DNA of 18,155 nt from contig JAUSAU010000051.1 in assembly GCA_030652345.1 (NCBI GenBank), positions 1 to 18,155 of the forward strand, read 5' to 3'. The notes under the pieces are model-generated. The model did not search any database. It saw nothing but the letters and a program-made list of their open reading frames with translations, and was not told the DNA's origin. Shown here piece by piece: positions 13,032 to 18,155 of this stretch (its first letter is position 1; each line of letters starts with the position of its first letter). The DNA comes from Coriobacteriia bacterium (GTDB lineage: Bacteria; Actinomycetota; Coriobacteriia; Anaerosomatales; PALSA-660). Made by a program: the position numbers and the translations under genes.

Positions 13032-13076
13032 CGATAACGCTATCGTACAACGCACAGTCTATCGATAGCGATATCG
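13032..13076. promoter_or_regulatory. Double operator of the AbrB VapB/VapC cassette
   Basis: Two related palindromes, CGATAACGCTATCG (13032-13045) and CGATAGCGATATCG (13063-13076), share arms CGATA/TATCG and have start points 31 bases apart (three helical turns). One lies in the promoter spacer and the other downstream of -10. The pattern fits cooperative binding by AbrB-type dimers. Confidence 0.72.
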
Positions 13077-13084
13077 GAGTGCAA
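13056..13084 (-). promoter_or_regulatory. Promoter of the AbrB VapB/VapC cassette
   Basis: Minus-strand TTGCAC (13084-13079), a 17-base spacer, then TAGACT (13061-13056). The upstream operator palindrome sits inside the spacer, so antitoxin binding would exclude polymerase. Confidence 0.62.
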
Positions 13085-13129
13085 CCTGTAGTCGGCGCCA
13101 AGATCGCCGGATGATGATCGCAGTTGTCT

Positions 13130-13214
13130 GGCTAACGTGTTGCGCCTAACCTGCGGCGCAGGCGCCTTCAAGTCAGTCTACCTCCTGGCCGTCAGGTTGA
13201 AGCCATTGTTAGGC
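13130..13214 (-). repeat. attC19 (singleton class)
   Basis: R' is GGCTAAC (13130-13136) and R'' is GTTAGGC (13208-13214). The arms are GCGCCTAACCTGC and GTCAGGTTGAAGCCATTG, and the centre (GGCGCAGGCGCCTTCAAGTCAG) is unlike any other site here. Confidence 0.88.
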
Positions 13215-13223
13215 CGCAATCGA

Positions 13224-13673
13224 CTAGCGCAACACACCCCGACGGGACATCACCACCGCATACCAGTAGAGCAGAGCTGCGAGCCCCAATGGCACGAGAA
13301 TGTCGAACAACGACTGGCGTATTCCGCGCACGCCCAGGCGATCCATGAACCCGAAGGAAATGATGTCGAGACCGGCTTGGGCGCAGAGAGCGACCAGCGC
13401 AACCGGGACTGTGTAGCGACTCCGGAAGAGCAGCAGCACCGAGGCCGCCACTGCACCGAAAACACTCACGGTCCAGAAGATGGCCGGAAGGACGGGGTAG
13501 TTCGCAAAGTACGCGATCTGGGCGGCGTCATAGCGCAGCAGCTCAAAGTAAGCCTGGTCCTGAGCCCAGGTCAGTACGTAGTCATACAGACCGATGCCGT
13601 TGAAGACGAGCGCGAACCCTCCCACGAGCCAGAGATGCTTCGGCGCCTTGGGCCCGACAAGCTCATCTCCCAC
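13224..13673 (-). CDS. Four-helix membrane protein, 'sugar transporter'-like hypothetical family (cassette 19)
   Basis: A 149-residue protein from GTG 13673 (AAAGGGGG upstream). Frames with starts at 13703 (ATG) or 13730 (GTG) have poorer sites. Four helices (about 14-33, 62-83, 87-107, 121-141). PKHLWLVGGFALVFNGIGLY and DYVLTWAQDQAYFE match a pattern I remember from small membrane proteins of Alphaproteobacteria often labelled sugar transporter without evidence. Function is unknown. The family memory is fairly specific: KHLWLVG, NGxGxYDY and an FxxxPVLPAIFW segment. Confidence 0.74.
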   Translation of the reverse strand: MGDELVGPKAPKHLWLVGGFALVFNGIGLYDYVLTWAQDQAYFELLRYDAAQIAYFANYPVLPAIFWTVSVFGAVAASVLLLFRSRYTVPVALVALCAQAGLDIISFGFMDRLGVRGIRQSLFDILVPLGLAALLYWYAVVMSRRGVLR

Positions 13674-13738
13674 GCTGCCCCCTTTGATAGCCAGGCCTAA
13701 CATGCCGCCCGCGACTGAAACACCTGTCACATCGGTCG

Positions 13739-13835
13739 GCTTAACGTGTTGCGCTTAACCCGCAAGGCGCGGTCGGCGCGATATGTATGAGATTACCTCA
13801 CTGGCGCCGCAGTCGGGTTGAAGCGCTGGTTCGAC
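13739..13835 (-). repeat. attC20 (class A)
   Basis: R' is GCTTAAC (13739-13745) and R'' is GTTCGAC (13829-13835), the exact mate of R' of attC21. The centre is standard class A with CTGGCGCC in place of CCGGCGCC. Confidence 0.93.
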
Positions 13836-13857
13836 ACCGAAGCACTCGGAATCCCAA

Positions 13858-14523
13858 CTAGAACTCGGTGACCGTGTCCGCTCGAGCGAAGACGGGTCTG
13901 AGGTCGGGAGTGAACGTGACCAAGAGGTCGCCCGGACGGGAATCTGGCGCCCTGGGCGGAAGGGCAACCGCGACACTCAATATGCCGTCGGAATCGTTCT
14001 GCACCGACGATGCACGCCGCACCGATGCTGCGTCGTACCCCCCAATGCGCGTAGCCTCCAAATAGGCCAGCGCGCGCTCAAAAACAAACGCCCGCTCTGC
14101 GTCCGACAGTGTGGAGGCAGCGCGTGGCGCGAGCGCGAAGGACTGAGTATCCACGCTCCACCGCGCACTGCGGCCGTACCCAGGGTTGTCAGAGATGTCG
14201 CCACCATAGAGTGTCACGAACGGCCACCGGGGACCCAGCGCAATGCCACGAAAGTCGACGTACATTGCCGCTGCCGGCAGAGGGCTATCGGTTTCCGAGA
14301 TGCCACCCGACCACGCGCTCACATAGAACAGCCAGGCGCGCCCCTCAGCTTGGTTTCCAACGTAACGCGCGATAGATCCTGCGGCCTCCGCAACTTCGGG
14401 GGGCGCCACTATCCCAACCGCGCCCGGCGGTCCAGGCGGCGGGAACGGGCGGAAGATGCCATTCAACAAGACGGAACTGAGGACCAGCACTTGGACCGCG
14501 ATCAAGACGTGTCGCTTCTGCAC
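13858..14523 (-). CDS. Membrane-anchored exported protein of unknown function (cassette 20)
   Basis: A 221-residue protein with a signal anchor (about 5-24, HVLIAVQVLVLSSVLLNGIF) followed by a proline-rich hinge (RPFPPPGPPG) and a long extracytoplasmic domain (about 40-221). The domain has aromatic and glycine-rich segments (RAWLFYVSAWSGGISETD, VTLYGGDISDNPGYGRSARW) and ends in FTPDLRPVFARADTVTEF. Start GTG at 14523, with no clear ribosome site. No family recognised. The anchor and outer domain suggest a cell-surface role. Confidence 0.73.
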   Translation of the reverse strand: MQKRHVLIAVQVLVLSSVLLNGIFRPFPPPGPPGAVGIVAPPEVAEAAGSIARYVGNQAEGRAWLFYVSAWSGGISETDSPLPAAAMYVDFRGIALGPRWPFVTLYGGDISDNPGYGRSARWSVDTQSFALAPRAASTLSDAERAFVFERALAYLEATRIGGYDAASVRRASSVQNDSDGILSVAVALPPRAPDSRPGDLLVTFTPDLRPVFARADTVTEF

Positions 14524-14548
14524 GATGCCAGCGTCCGCCCTCTCGTGT

Positions 14549-14645
14549 GTCGAACGTGTTGCGCTTAACCCGCAAGGCGCGGTCGGCGCGATATGTATGA
14601 GATTACCTCACCGGCGCCGCAGTCGGGTTGAAGCGCTGGTTCGAC
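14549..14645 (-). repeat. attC21 (class A)
   Basis: R' is GTCGAAC (14549-14555) and R'' is GTTCGAC (14639-14645). A standard class A site, with perfect L arms and centre. Confidence 0.94.
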
Positions 14646-14673
14646 AAGCCGGCGAGCTCAAACCACCTGCGTA

Positions 14674-15165
14674 CTACGCGGGGCCCTGAGCCCACGTGGC
14701 GATGAAGAAGAGTAGCAACAGCGCCCCTGTCCCTACGGTTAGCACGATGCCAACCCGCGCCCACTTGCGTTGGGACTTGAGCAAGGGCTCTACGTCGACG
14801 GCCCAGGCACGATCCTCCCAAAGCAGTCGGTTGGCGTTGCGCGCGAACCAGATGCTGAGCGCAAGCTCACCGATGCCGAGCATGAGCGAGAGCGGCCACC
14901 AGTAGGGCGAGATGAACTCCGACGTGACATTGATCAGGAACCCAAGGCCGAAGACGATTCCCGCCCACTTGATCGGGCCCTTGACGAGCGGCCACAGGAC
15001 CGGGAAGAAGAACGCACCCCAGTTGAATCGATCGAGCTCTTGCGGGAGAGGCACGAGCCGGGCGTCCCGAACCGACGCCGGATTGTGGTTGAAGATGCAA
15101 CCGCCGCCGTCCTTGAGCCAGACATCCTCGCCACAATCGGCACAGAAACCCGCACGAGCCGTCAC
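14674..15165 (-). CDS. Zinc-finger membrane protein, DUF2628-like (cassette 21)
   Basis: A 163-residue protein. The N-terminus has a Cys2-Cys-His zinc-binding pattern: Cys8 and Cys11 in FCADCGEDVW, then Cys23 and His27 in GGGCIFNH. A segment RFNWGAFFFPVLWPLVKGP follows, where DUF2628-type proteins carry FNWxAFFFxPxW, and then three hydrophobic segments (about 66-86, 89-108, 137-157). The frame continues upstream into attC22 (residues NKRFNTDKAPGE), so GTG 15165, just after the attC, is chosen; its ribosome site is weak. Function unknown; the zinc finger plus membrane part is a widespread hypothetical design. Confidence 0.72.
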   Translation of the reverse strand: MTARAGFCADCGEDVWLKDGGGCIFNHNPASVRDARLVPLPQELDRFNWGAFFFPVLWPLVKGPIKWAGIVFGLGFLINVTSEFISPYWWPLSLMLGIGELALSIWFARNANRLLWEDRAWAVDVEPLLKSQRKWARVGIVLTVGTGALLLLFFIATWAQGPA

Positions 15166-15196
15166 GAGGCACCCATCTCGACTGTCCTTCCGGTCT

Positions 15197-15295
15197 GTCG
15201 AACGTGTTGCGCTTAACCCGCAAGGCGCCGAGATCACGCCTCCGACCAAGACCACTTCGCCGGGCGCCTTGTCGGTGTTGAAGCGCTTGTTAGAT
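15197..15295 (-). repeat. attC22 (class D)
   Basis: R' is GTCGAAC (15197-15203) and R'' is GTTAGAT (15289-15295), the exact mate of R' ATCTAAC of attC23. Centre GCGCCGAGATCACGCCTCCGACCAAGACC, with right arm GTGTTGAAGCGC; nearest relative attC16. Confidence 0.9.
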
Positions 15296-15604
15296 TCACC
15301 CAGCCTGCCCGCGGCTGCGCCAATAGTGCGGTCGCATGCGCTGATGGGCGATAGCGAGGACGAGGGCCGATTCGTCATCGACCTCGTAGATCAAGTTGTA
15401 GGGAAACCTAGCAAGAACCAACCTGCGAATGCCGGGATCAACTTCCTCGGCTGCAAGCGGCGTGCTCCGAATCCGATCGTACGCGAGTTCGACCTCATCG
15501 ATGAGTGCCGAGCCGAGTCCAGGACTCTCACGGTCGTAGTAGTCTGCGGCGTCCTCGAGCTCGCGATCCGCGTCCTCGTGTACGTCGAGGTGTACCGGGC
15601 TCAC
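15296..15604 (-). CDS. ParE/RelE-family toxin, plasmid-stabilisation type (cassette 22)
   Basis: A 102-residue protein with VHEDADRELEDAADYYDRES at the start and, at the end, FPYNLIYEVDDESALVLAIA then HQRMRPHYW, a signature of ParE/RelE proteins that pair with the addiction-module antitoxin. The TGA starts immediately after R'' of attC22. GTG 15604 overlaps the antitoxin stop (GTGA). It most likely inhibits gyrase or translation; which is not decided by sequence alone. Confidence 0.9.
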   Translation of the reverse strand: MSPVHLDVHEDADRELEDAADYYDRESPGLGSALIDEVELAYDRIRSTPLAAEEVDPGIRRLVLARFPYNLIYEVDDESALVLAIAHQRMRPHYWRSRGQAG

Positions 15605-15822
15605 CGGCGCGCTCGGGCCCGAGCAATCGACTGGTCGGCGGGGATAGTGCGCGCCCGACCAGACCTGACATCCGCGCTGCGACGCCGGGCCTCTTCGATC
15701 CAGAGTCGCTCGACGTCGTCCTCAGAGAGGGATTCCAAGCAGGGCAACAACTCGTGCGCCATGGAGGCGCGGGTCTCCGCGTCCAATGCCAGTGCTTCCC
15801 GCATGAGCTCGTCGACCGTCAT
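15601..15822 (-). CDS. Addiction-module antitoxin, TIGR02574/PF09720-like (cassette 22)
   Basis: A 73-residue protein: VDELMREALALDAETRASM, HELLPCLESLSEDDVERLW, IEEARRRSADVRSGRARTIP. The W-x-EEA-x-RR block and the short length match addiction-module antitoxins that accompany ParE/RelE toxins. The frame extends to 15885, but ATG 15822 has GAGGTGG at good spacing. Its TGA overlaps the GTG of the toxin. A good minus-strand -10, TACAAT (15868-15863), lies 41 bases upstream. Confidence 0.86.
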   Translation of the reverse strand: MTVDELMREALALDAETRASMAHELLPCLESLSEDDVERLWIEEARRRSADVRSGRARTIPADQSIARARARR

Positions 15823-15902
15823 CGTAGCCACCTCGCCACATCCGCCCAAATCACCTGCCCCGATTGTACCCGCGGCAACTGACATCGTGAAACGCAGGTT
15901 GA

Positions 15903-16000
15903 ATCTAACGTGTTGCGCTTAACCCGCAAGGCGCGGATCAGCCTTCCTTTGTGGAGCCTACCTTACCGGCGCCGCAGTCGGGTTGAAGCGCTGGTTAGGA
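15903..16000 (-). repeat. attC23 (class A2)
   Basis: R' is ATCTAAC (15903-15909) and R'' is GTTAGGA (15994-16000), the exact mate of R' TCCTAAC of attC24. The stop TAA of cassette 23 lies in R''. Centre GGATCAGCCTTCCTTTGTGG. Confidence 0.94.
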
Positions 16001-16513
16001 CAGGCGCCCGCCAGAGGCCTCACTCGCATCGGTGTCGCGCTTCCTTGCAGCTCGCTCGTCGAGAACGAGCCAGCGAATACCGACGAAAGCGACCGAAGTG
16101 AGGACCACAGCTACGGCGAGCCACAATGCCCCGGTTGATACCGCACCGTAGATCCGGGCGGCGTCAGGCGGAAGCCACTCGAGTGGCGGCGGATTGAGGA
16201 CAGCGACGCCAAGGGCGATCGTGAGGAAGGGGCCGCGTGCGAGGAAGAGAACCTCGGGCCGACTGGTCAACCGTCCCGTGAACCAGCCGCCGAGTGCCAG
16301 GATCGCCAGGCCGAGCATCGGCCGAAGCGCGAACGCGATGACTCCGACCAGCGCAGGATCGGCACCCGACGCGGCGAAGCGCAGTAGCGCCTGCTGCATC
16401 ACCAGCGAAGCATTGCCGGAAAGCGCGCCGAGCCAGGCGCATGCGAAGAACCACGCGACGAAGATCGCGAGACCTACTGCCCAGTCGCGGACGCTCGTTG
16501 TCTGGATCCTCAT
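15995..16513 (-). CDS. Four-helix membrane protein of unknown function (cassette 23)
   Basis: A 172-residue protein with four hydrophobic segments (about 11-31, 54-79, 87-107, 121-147) and an acidic, serine-containing tail. The ATG at 16513 has only seven bases between it and the R' core of attC24. The only ribosome-site-like sequence, AGGA, is formed by the core box itself (TTAGGA on the minus strand). The TAA stop is inside R'' of attC23, so the gene spans core box to core box. No family recognised. Confidence 0.8.
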   Translation of the reverse strand: MRIQTTSVRDWAVGLAIFVAWFFACAWLGALSGNASLVMQQALLRFAASGADPALVGVIAFALRPMLGLAILALGGWFTGRLTSRPEVLFLARGPFLTIALGVAVLNPPPLEWLPPDAARIYGAVSTGALWLAVAVVLTSVAFVGIRWLVLDERAARKRDTDASEASGGRLS

Positions 16514-16520
16514 GCGCTCG

Positions 16521-16604
16521 TCCTAACGTGTTAGGCATGAGCGGCGGCCCATGCCTCGCTGGTTGATTCTACCTCGCGCCGTCCGCTCGATGCCTTTGTT
16601 AGCA
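16521..16604 (-). repeat. attC24 (class C)
   Basis: R' is TCCTAAC (16521-16527) and R'' is GTTAGCA (16598-16604), the exact mate of R' TGCTAAC of attC25. Arms TGTTAGGCATGAGCGGCGG and CCGTCCGCTCGATGCC pair well. Confidence 0.93.
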
Positions 16605-16665
16605 ACTCCCCGTGATACCGTTGCGGAATCAAGCCCGATGGATCAGGAAGCGAGGTGCGCGGCGC

Positions 16666-17052
16666 ATGCCACAAGCAGACAGTCCGATCGATTTTGGTGC
16701 AGTGCGGTGTGCCTTGCGCGCCGAACTCGCGGAGCGGGGTCATCTATTGGCGAGCGACACGACGGGGATGTACAGAGCTCTCTACATCATGGGTCCAAAC
16801 GACGTGGCGAGCGCGCTGTTCGAGTTCAAGCCGAGCGCGGATGACGCCGTGTACGAGTTGATGTACCAGGGCGCCTGGGTCAGCGGCATGCCGCCACGCT
16901 TTGCCGTCGTACCGGCCGAGACCGCCGAGGACGACTCCCTTGAGACGCTCGCACAGATGAAGGCAATTCCGCTGCTGTTCGACGTGGCGGAGGACGCGGT
17001 GACCTTTCGAGACCTCGATCGGGTTCTGGGCGACCACCTCGCGCCCAGGTAG
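16666..17052 (+). CDS. Soluble protein of unknown function (cassette 24)
   Basis: A 128-residue soluble protein on the strand opposite to most cassettes. ATG 16666 has GAGGTG at a slightly long spacing; a GTG at 16612 would add 18 residues right next to attC24. The sequence DTTGMYRALYIMGPNDVASA, FEFKPSADDAVYELMYQGAW and ETLAQMKAIPLLFDVAEDAV suggests an alternating alpha/beta globule, with no membrane part or signal. I do not recognise a family. The gene ends 25 bases before attC25. Confidence 0.66.
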   Translation: MPQADSPIDFGAVRCALRAELAERGHLLASDTTGMYRALYIMGPNDVASALFEFKPSADDAVYELMYQGAWVSGMPPRFAVVPAETAEDDSLETLAQMKAIPLLFDVAEDAVTFRDLDRVLGDHLAPR

Positions 17053-17077
17053 TCGGCACAAGACACCCCAGCGATGT

Positions 17078-17174
17078 TGCTAACGTGTTGCGCTTAACCC
17101 GCAAGGCGCGGATCAGCCTTCCTTGAAGAGCCTACCTCACCGGCGCCGCAGTCGGGTTGAAGCGCTGGTTGGAC
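17078..17174 (-). repeat. attC25 (class A2)
   Basis: R' is TGCTAAC (17078-17084) and R'' is GTTGGAC (17168-17174), the exact mate of R' GTCCAAC of attC26. Centre GGATCAGCCTTCCTTGAAGAG. Confidence 0.94.
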
Positions 17175-17178
17175 GGGG

Positions 17179-17979
17179 TCAGCCACCGAGACGCAGCGAG
17201 CCGTCATCGATGATCCTGACGCGACGGTGAGGCGGCATGACGAGTCCGACATACTGGGCCGGCGGATAGCTTGATGGGCGAAGCGGTGAGAAGACACGGC
17301 GAATCGCATCGATACCGCTGCGCCTTCCGGTGGCCAGGCATGCGAGCCACACAACCGCATCGGGCCCGGTGGCACGCTCCGGCACCTGATCGCCGATCCG
17401 CTCACGGGCGGTCTTGATCACCACATCATCGAGACTGGCAACCAGGGCTATCCCCGCAACGCGTGACCAGTCCGCGTCCGAGAGCGTGGAATCGTAGAGC
17501 AAGTCCACAAGGTCACCGCGGCCGGCCTGCAGCGCGGTCCGCGAGACGCGAAGCGATCCCTTGGCGCGCAGCTTGGACGCCCGCACGTCGACCTCGACGC
17601 GCCACCCGCGCAAGCGACGCCAGAACGAGAGCGGATTCCTGCGGGCGTAGGAGGCGACTTGCGCGATGTCGGTCGTCGCGGCCTGCGCGATCTCATCGAA
17701 GATGAGCATGAGCAAGTGACGATCGATGGCGTCCAGACCATCGATGTACCCATGCTTGACGAAGGGTCCGTGCGCCGGAGCGTGGGCAGGCATCGAGACA
17801 CCCGGGACCAGGTGCATCGTCAGCAGTCCGCCCGGGACGCTCAGATTGACGGATTCCGCCTCGATCGCCCGCAGCAGGGTCGCGGTCGCTCCCCAACCGC
17901 CCACGCCACGCCAGCGCACAGCCGAGTCCACGAGTGCGGGGTGGTGGCGCAACAGCGAGTCCACGTCCAAGTGCGCCAT
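17179..17979 (-). CDS. Unknown 266-residue soluble protein (cassette 25)
   Basis: A 266-residue soluble-looking protein, one of the two largest unknowns in the window. ATG 17979 begins MAHLDVDSLLRHHPALVDSA; a longer frame crosses attC26, and the GGAGG there is 12 bases from the ATG, so the start is moderately certain. Middle part AHGPFVKHGYIDGLDAIDRH and the segment SFWRRLRGWRVEVDVRASKL are the most distinctive. The last third includes VVWLACLATGRRSGIDAIRR and ends in VRIIDDGSLRLGG. No signal peptide or clear membrane helix. No family recognised. Confidence 0.74.
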   Translation of the reverse strand: MAHLDVDSLLRHHPALVDSAVRWRGVGGWGATATLLRAIEAESVNLSVPGGLLTMHLVPGVSMPAHAPAHGPFVKHGYIDGLDAIDRHLLMLIFDEIAQAATTDIAQVASYARRNPLSFWRRLRGWRVEVDVRASKLRAKGSLRVSRTALQAGRGDLVDLLYDSTLSDADWSRVAGIALVASLDDVVIKTARERIGDQVPERATGPDAVVWLACLATGRRSGIDAIRRVFSPLRPSSYPPAQYVGLVMPPHRRVRIIDDGSLRLGG

Positions 17980-17996
17980 GTGAGAGACCCGCCTCC

Positions 17997-18082
17997 GTCC
18001 AACGTGTTGCGCTAAAGCCGCGCGCCTCACACCTTACATGTCACACCGACCAAGACGCGTCGGCTTGAAGCGCTGGTTCAAC
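17997..18082 (-). repeat. attC26 (class B)
   Basis: R' is GTCCAAC (17997-18003) and R'' is GTTCAAC (18076-18082). The left arm is GCGCTAAAGCC; the centre is class B (ACGCGTCGGCTTGAAGCGC). The next R' to the right, outside the window, should read about GTTGAAC. Confidence 0.92.
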
Positions 18083-18155
18083 GTGCCGCCGGACTATCCG
18101 CGTTTCTCGCCGGCTCGCAACCCCCGGTACGGTGAGCTCTCAGATGAGCGCTCCC
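18078..18155 (-). CDS. Possible C-terminal end of the cassette 26 gene (partial)
   Basis: Only 73 bases of cassette 26 are present. One minus-strand frame is open from the window edge to a TGA within R'' of attC26 (ending ARNADSPAAR). A second frame is open to a TAG at 18094-18096 (ending GLRAGEKRG). The position of the first, with its stop in the R'' core, fits the habit of six other genes here, but I cannot decide between them. Confidence 0.3.
   Translation of the reverse strand, partial: GSAHLRAHRTGGCEPARNADSPAAR

Larger units (their letters stand above)
1252..18155 (-). mobile_element. Integron gene-cassette array, distal part (26 attC sites)
   Basis: A run of imperfect repeats, mostly 84-99 bases long, occurs every 230-1030 bases. 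Each has the build of an integron attC site: an outer core box (about RYYYAAC at the left, GTTRRRY at the right), inner arms GCGCTTAACCC and GGGTTGAAGCGC that pair with one unpaired base, and a variable centre. Each interval holds one gene or one toxin-antitoxin pair ending close to the right edge of an attC, as in gene cassettes. The extra base lies on the R'' side of the minus strand, so the array reads on the minus strand and attI/intI should lie beyond 18155. No tyrosine recombinase gene is present. The site count, shared attC sequence and cassette variety suggest a chromosomal (sedentary) integron rather than a small mobile one. Confidence 0.93.

Noticed and set aside
13695..13701. Extra GCCTAAC box inside cassette 19 leader
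   Set aside because: It has no partner arm or GTTRRRY box; a seven-base match can occur by chance.
14912..15922. 336-codon plus-strand frame
   Set aside because: It crosses two attC sites and lies antisense to three well-supported minus-strand genes; a by-product of high GC.
1252..18082. Possible CRISPR array (regular repeats)
   Set aside because: Repeats of 84-99 bases are separated by 135-930 bases containing genes, and have paired core boxes; this is attC, not CRISPR.
1..18155. Integrase gene, attI, insertion sequences, tRNA or rRNA genes
   Set aside because: No frame shows tyrosine-recombinase or transposase motifs, and I saw no tRNA cloverleaf or rRNA sequence in the window.

Overview
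This GC-rich window is almost entirely the far (integrase-distal) part of a large sedentary-type integron gene-cassette array. I find 26 attC recombination sites between 1252 and 18082 (25 with both ends, one reduced to a half site). They delimit 25 cassettes plus the start of a 26th. All attC sites lie in the same orientation. The core box called R' here (the recombining end in the standard model) is at the lower coordinate, and R'' is at the higher coordinate. The extra unpaired base of the L arm shows that the standard attC orientation is on the minus strand. Each cassette is therefore an attC followed, at higher coordinates, by its gene, and 21 of 25 cassettes carry their gene(s) on the minus strand. 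The integrase gene and attI are not in the window; by polarity they should lie beyond position 18155.

Layout. From 1 to 1153 is a minus-strand ECF sigma factor and its membrane anti-sigma partner (cut by the window edge), either chromosome flanking the array or a further cassette. From 1252 to 18155 are the cassettes, almost all with one gene or one toxin-antitoxin pair. In order they are: a DUF7000-like protein; a DUF6518-like membrane protein; two small one-helix membrane proteins; an XRE regulator fused to four membrane helices; a plus-strand MarR/ABM fusion; a two-helix membrane protein; a 50-residue membrane peptide; a four-helix membrane protein; a plus-strand AbrB/Doc pair; a lipoprotein; a four-helix membrane protein; a Phd/ParE pair; a second DUF6518-like membrane protein; a second Phd/ParE pair; a plus-strand YciI-like protein; an RHH VapB/VapC pair; an AbrB VapB/VapC pair; a four-helix membrane protein; an anchored secreted protein; a zinc-finger membrane protein; an addiction-module/ParE pair; a four-helix membrane protein; a plus-strand unknown; and a 266-residue unknown.

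How it works together. The cassettes are not one pathway. Six toxin-antitoxin modules, several with their own recognisable promoters and operators, probably stabilise the array against deletion. At least ten cassettes encode small membrane proteins and one encodes a lipoprotein, suggesting a reservoir of cell-surface functions. Plus-strand genes must supply their own transcription. The most informative pattern is that the seven-base core box at the two ends of one cassette match each other (14 exact, most others one mismatch), while the two boxes of one attC site often do not. This is what circular-cassette integration predicts and fixes the cassette boundaries.

Organism. High GC, GTG/TTG starts, strong GGAGG ribosome sites, and a sigma/anti-sigma pair and DUF6518-like proteins of a type I associate with Gram-positive bacteria make an actinobacterium-like host my best guess. 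This is inference only: cassette genes are poor taxonomic markers.
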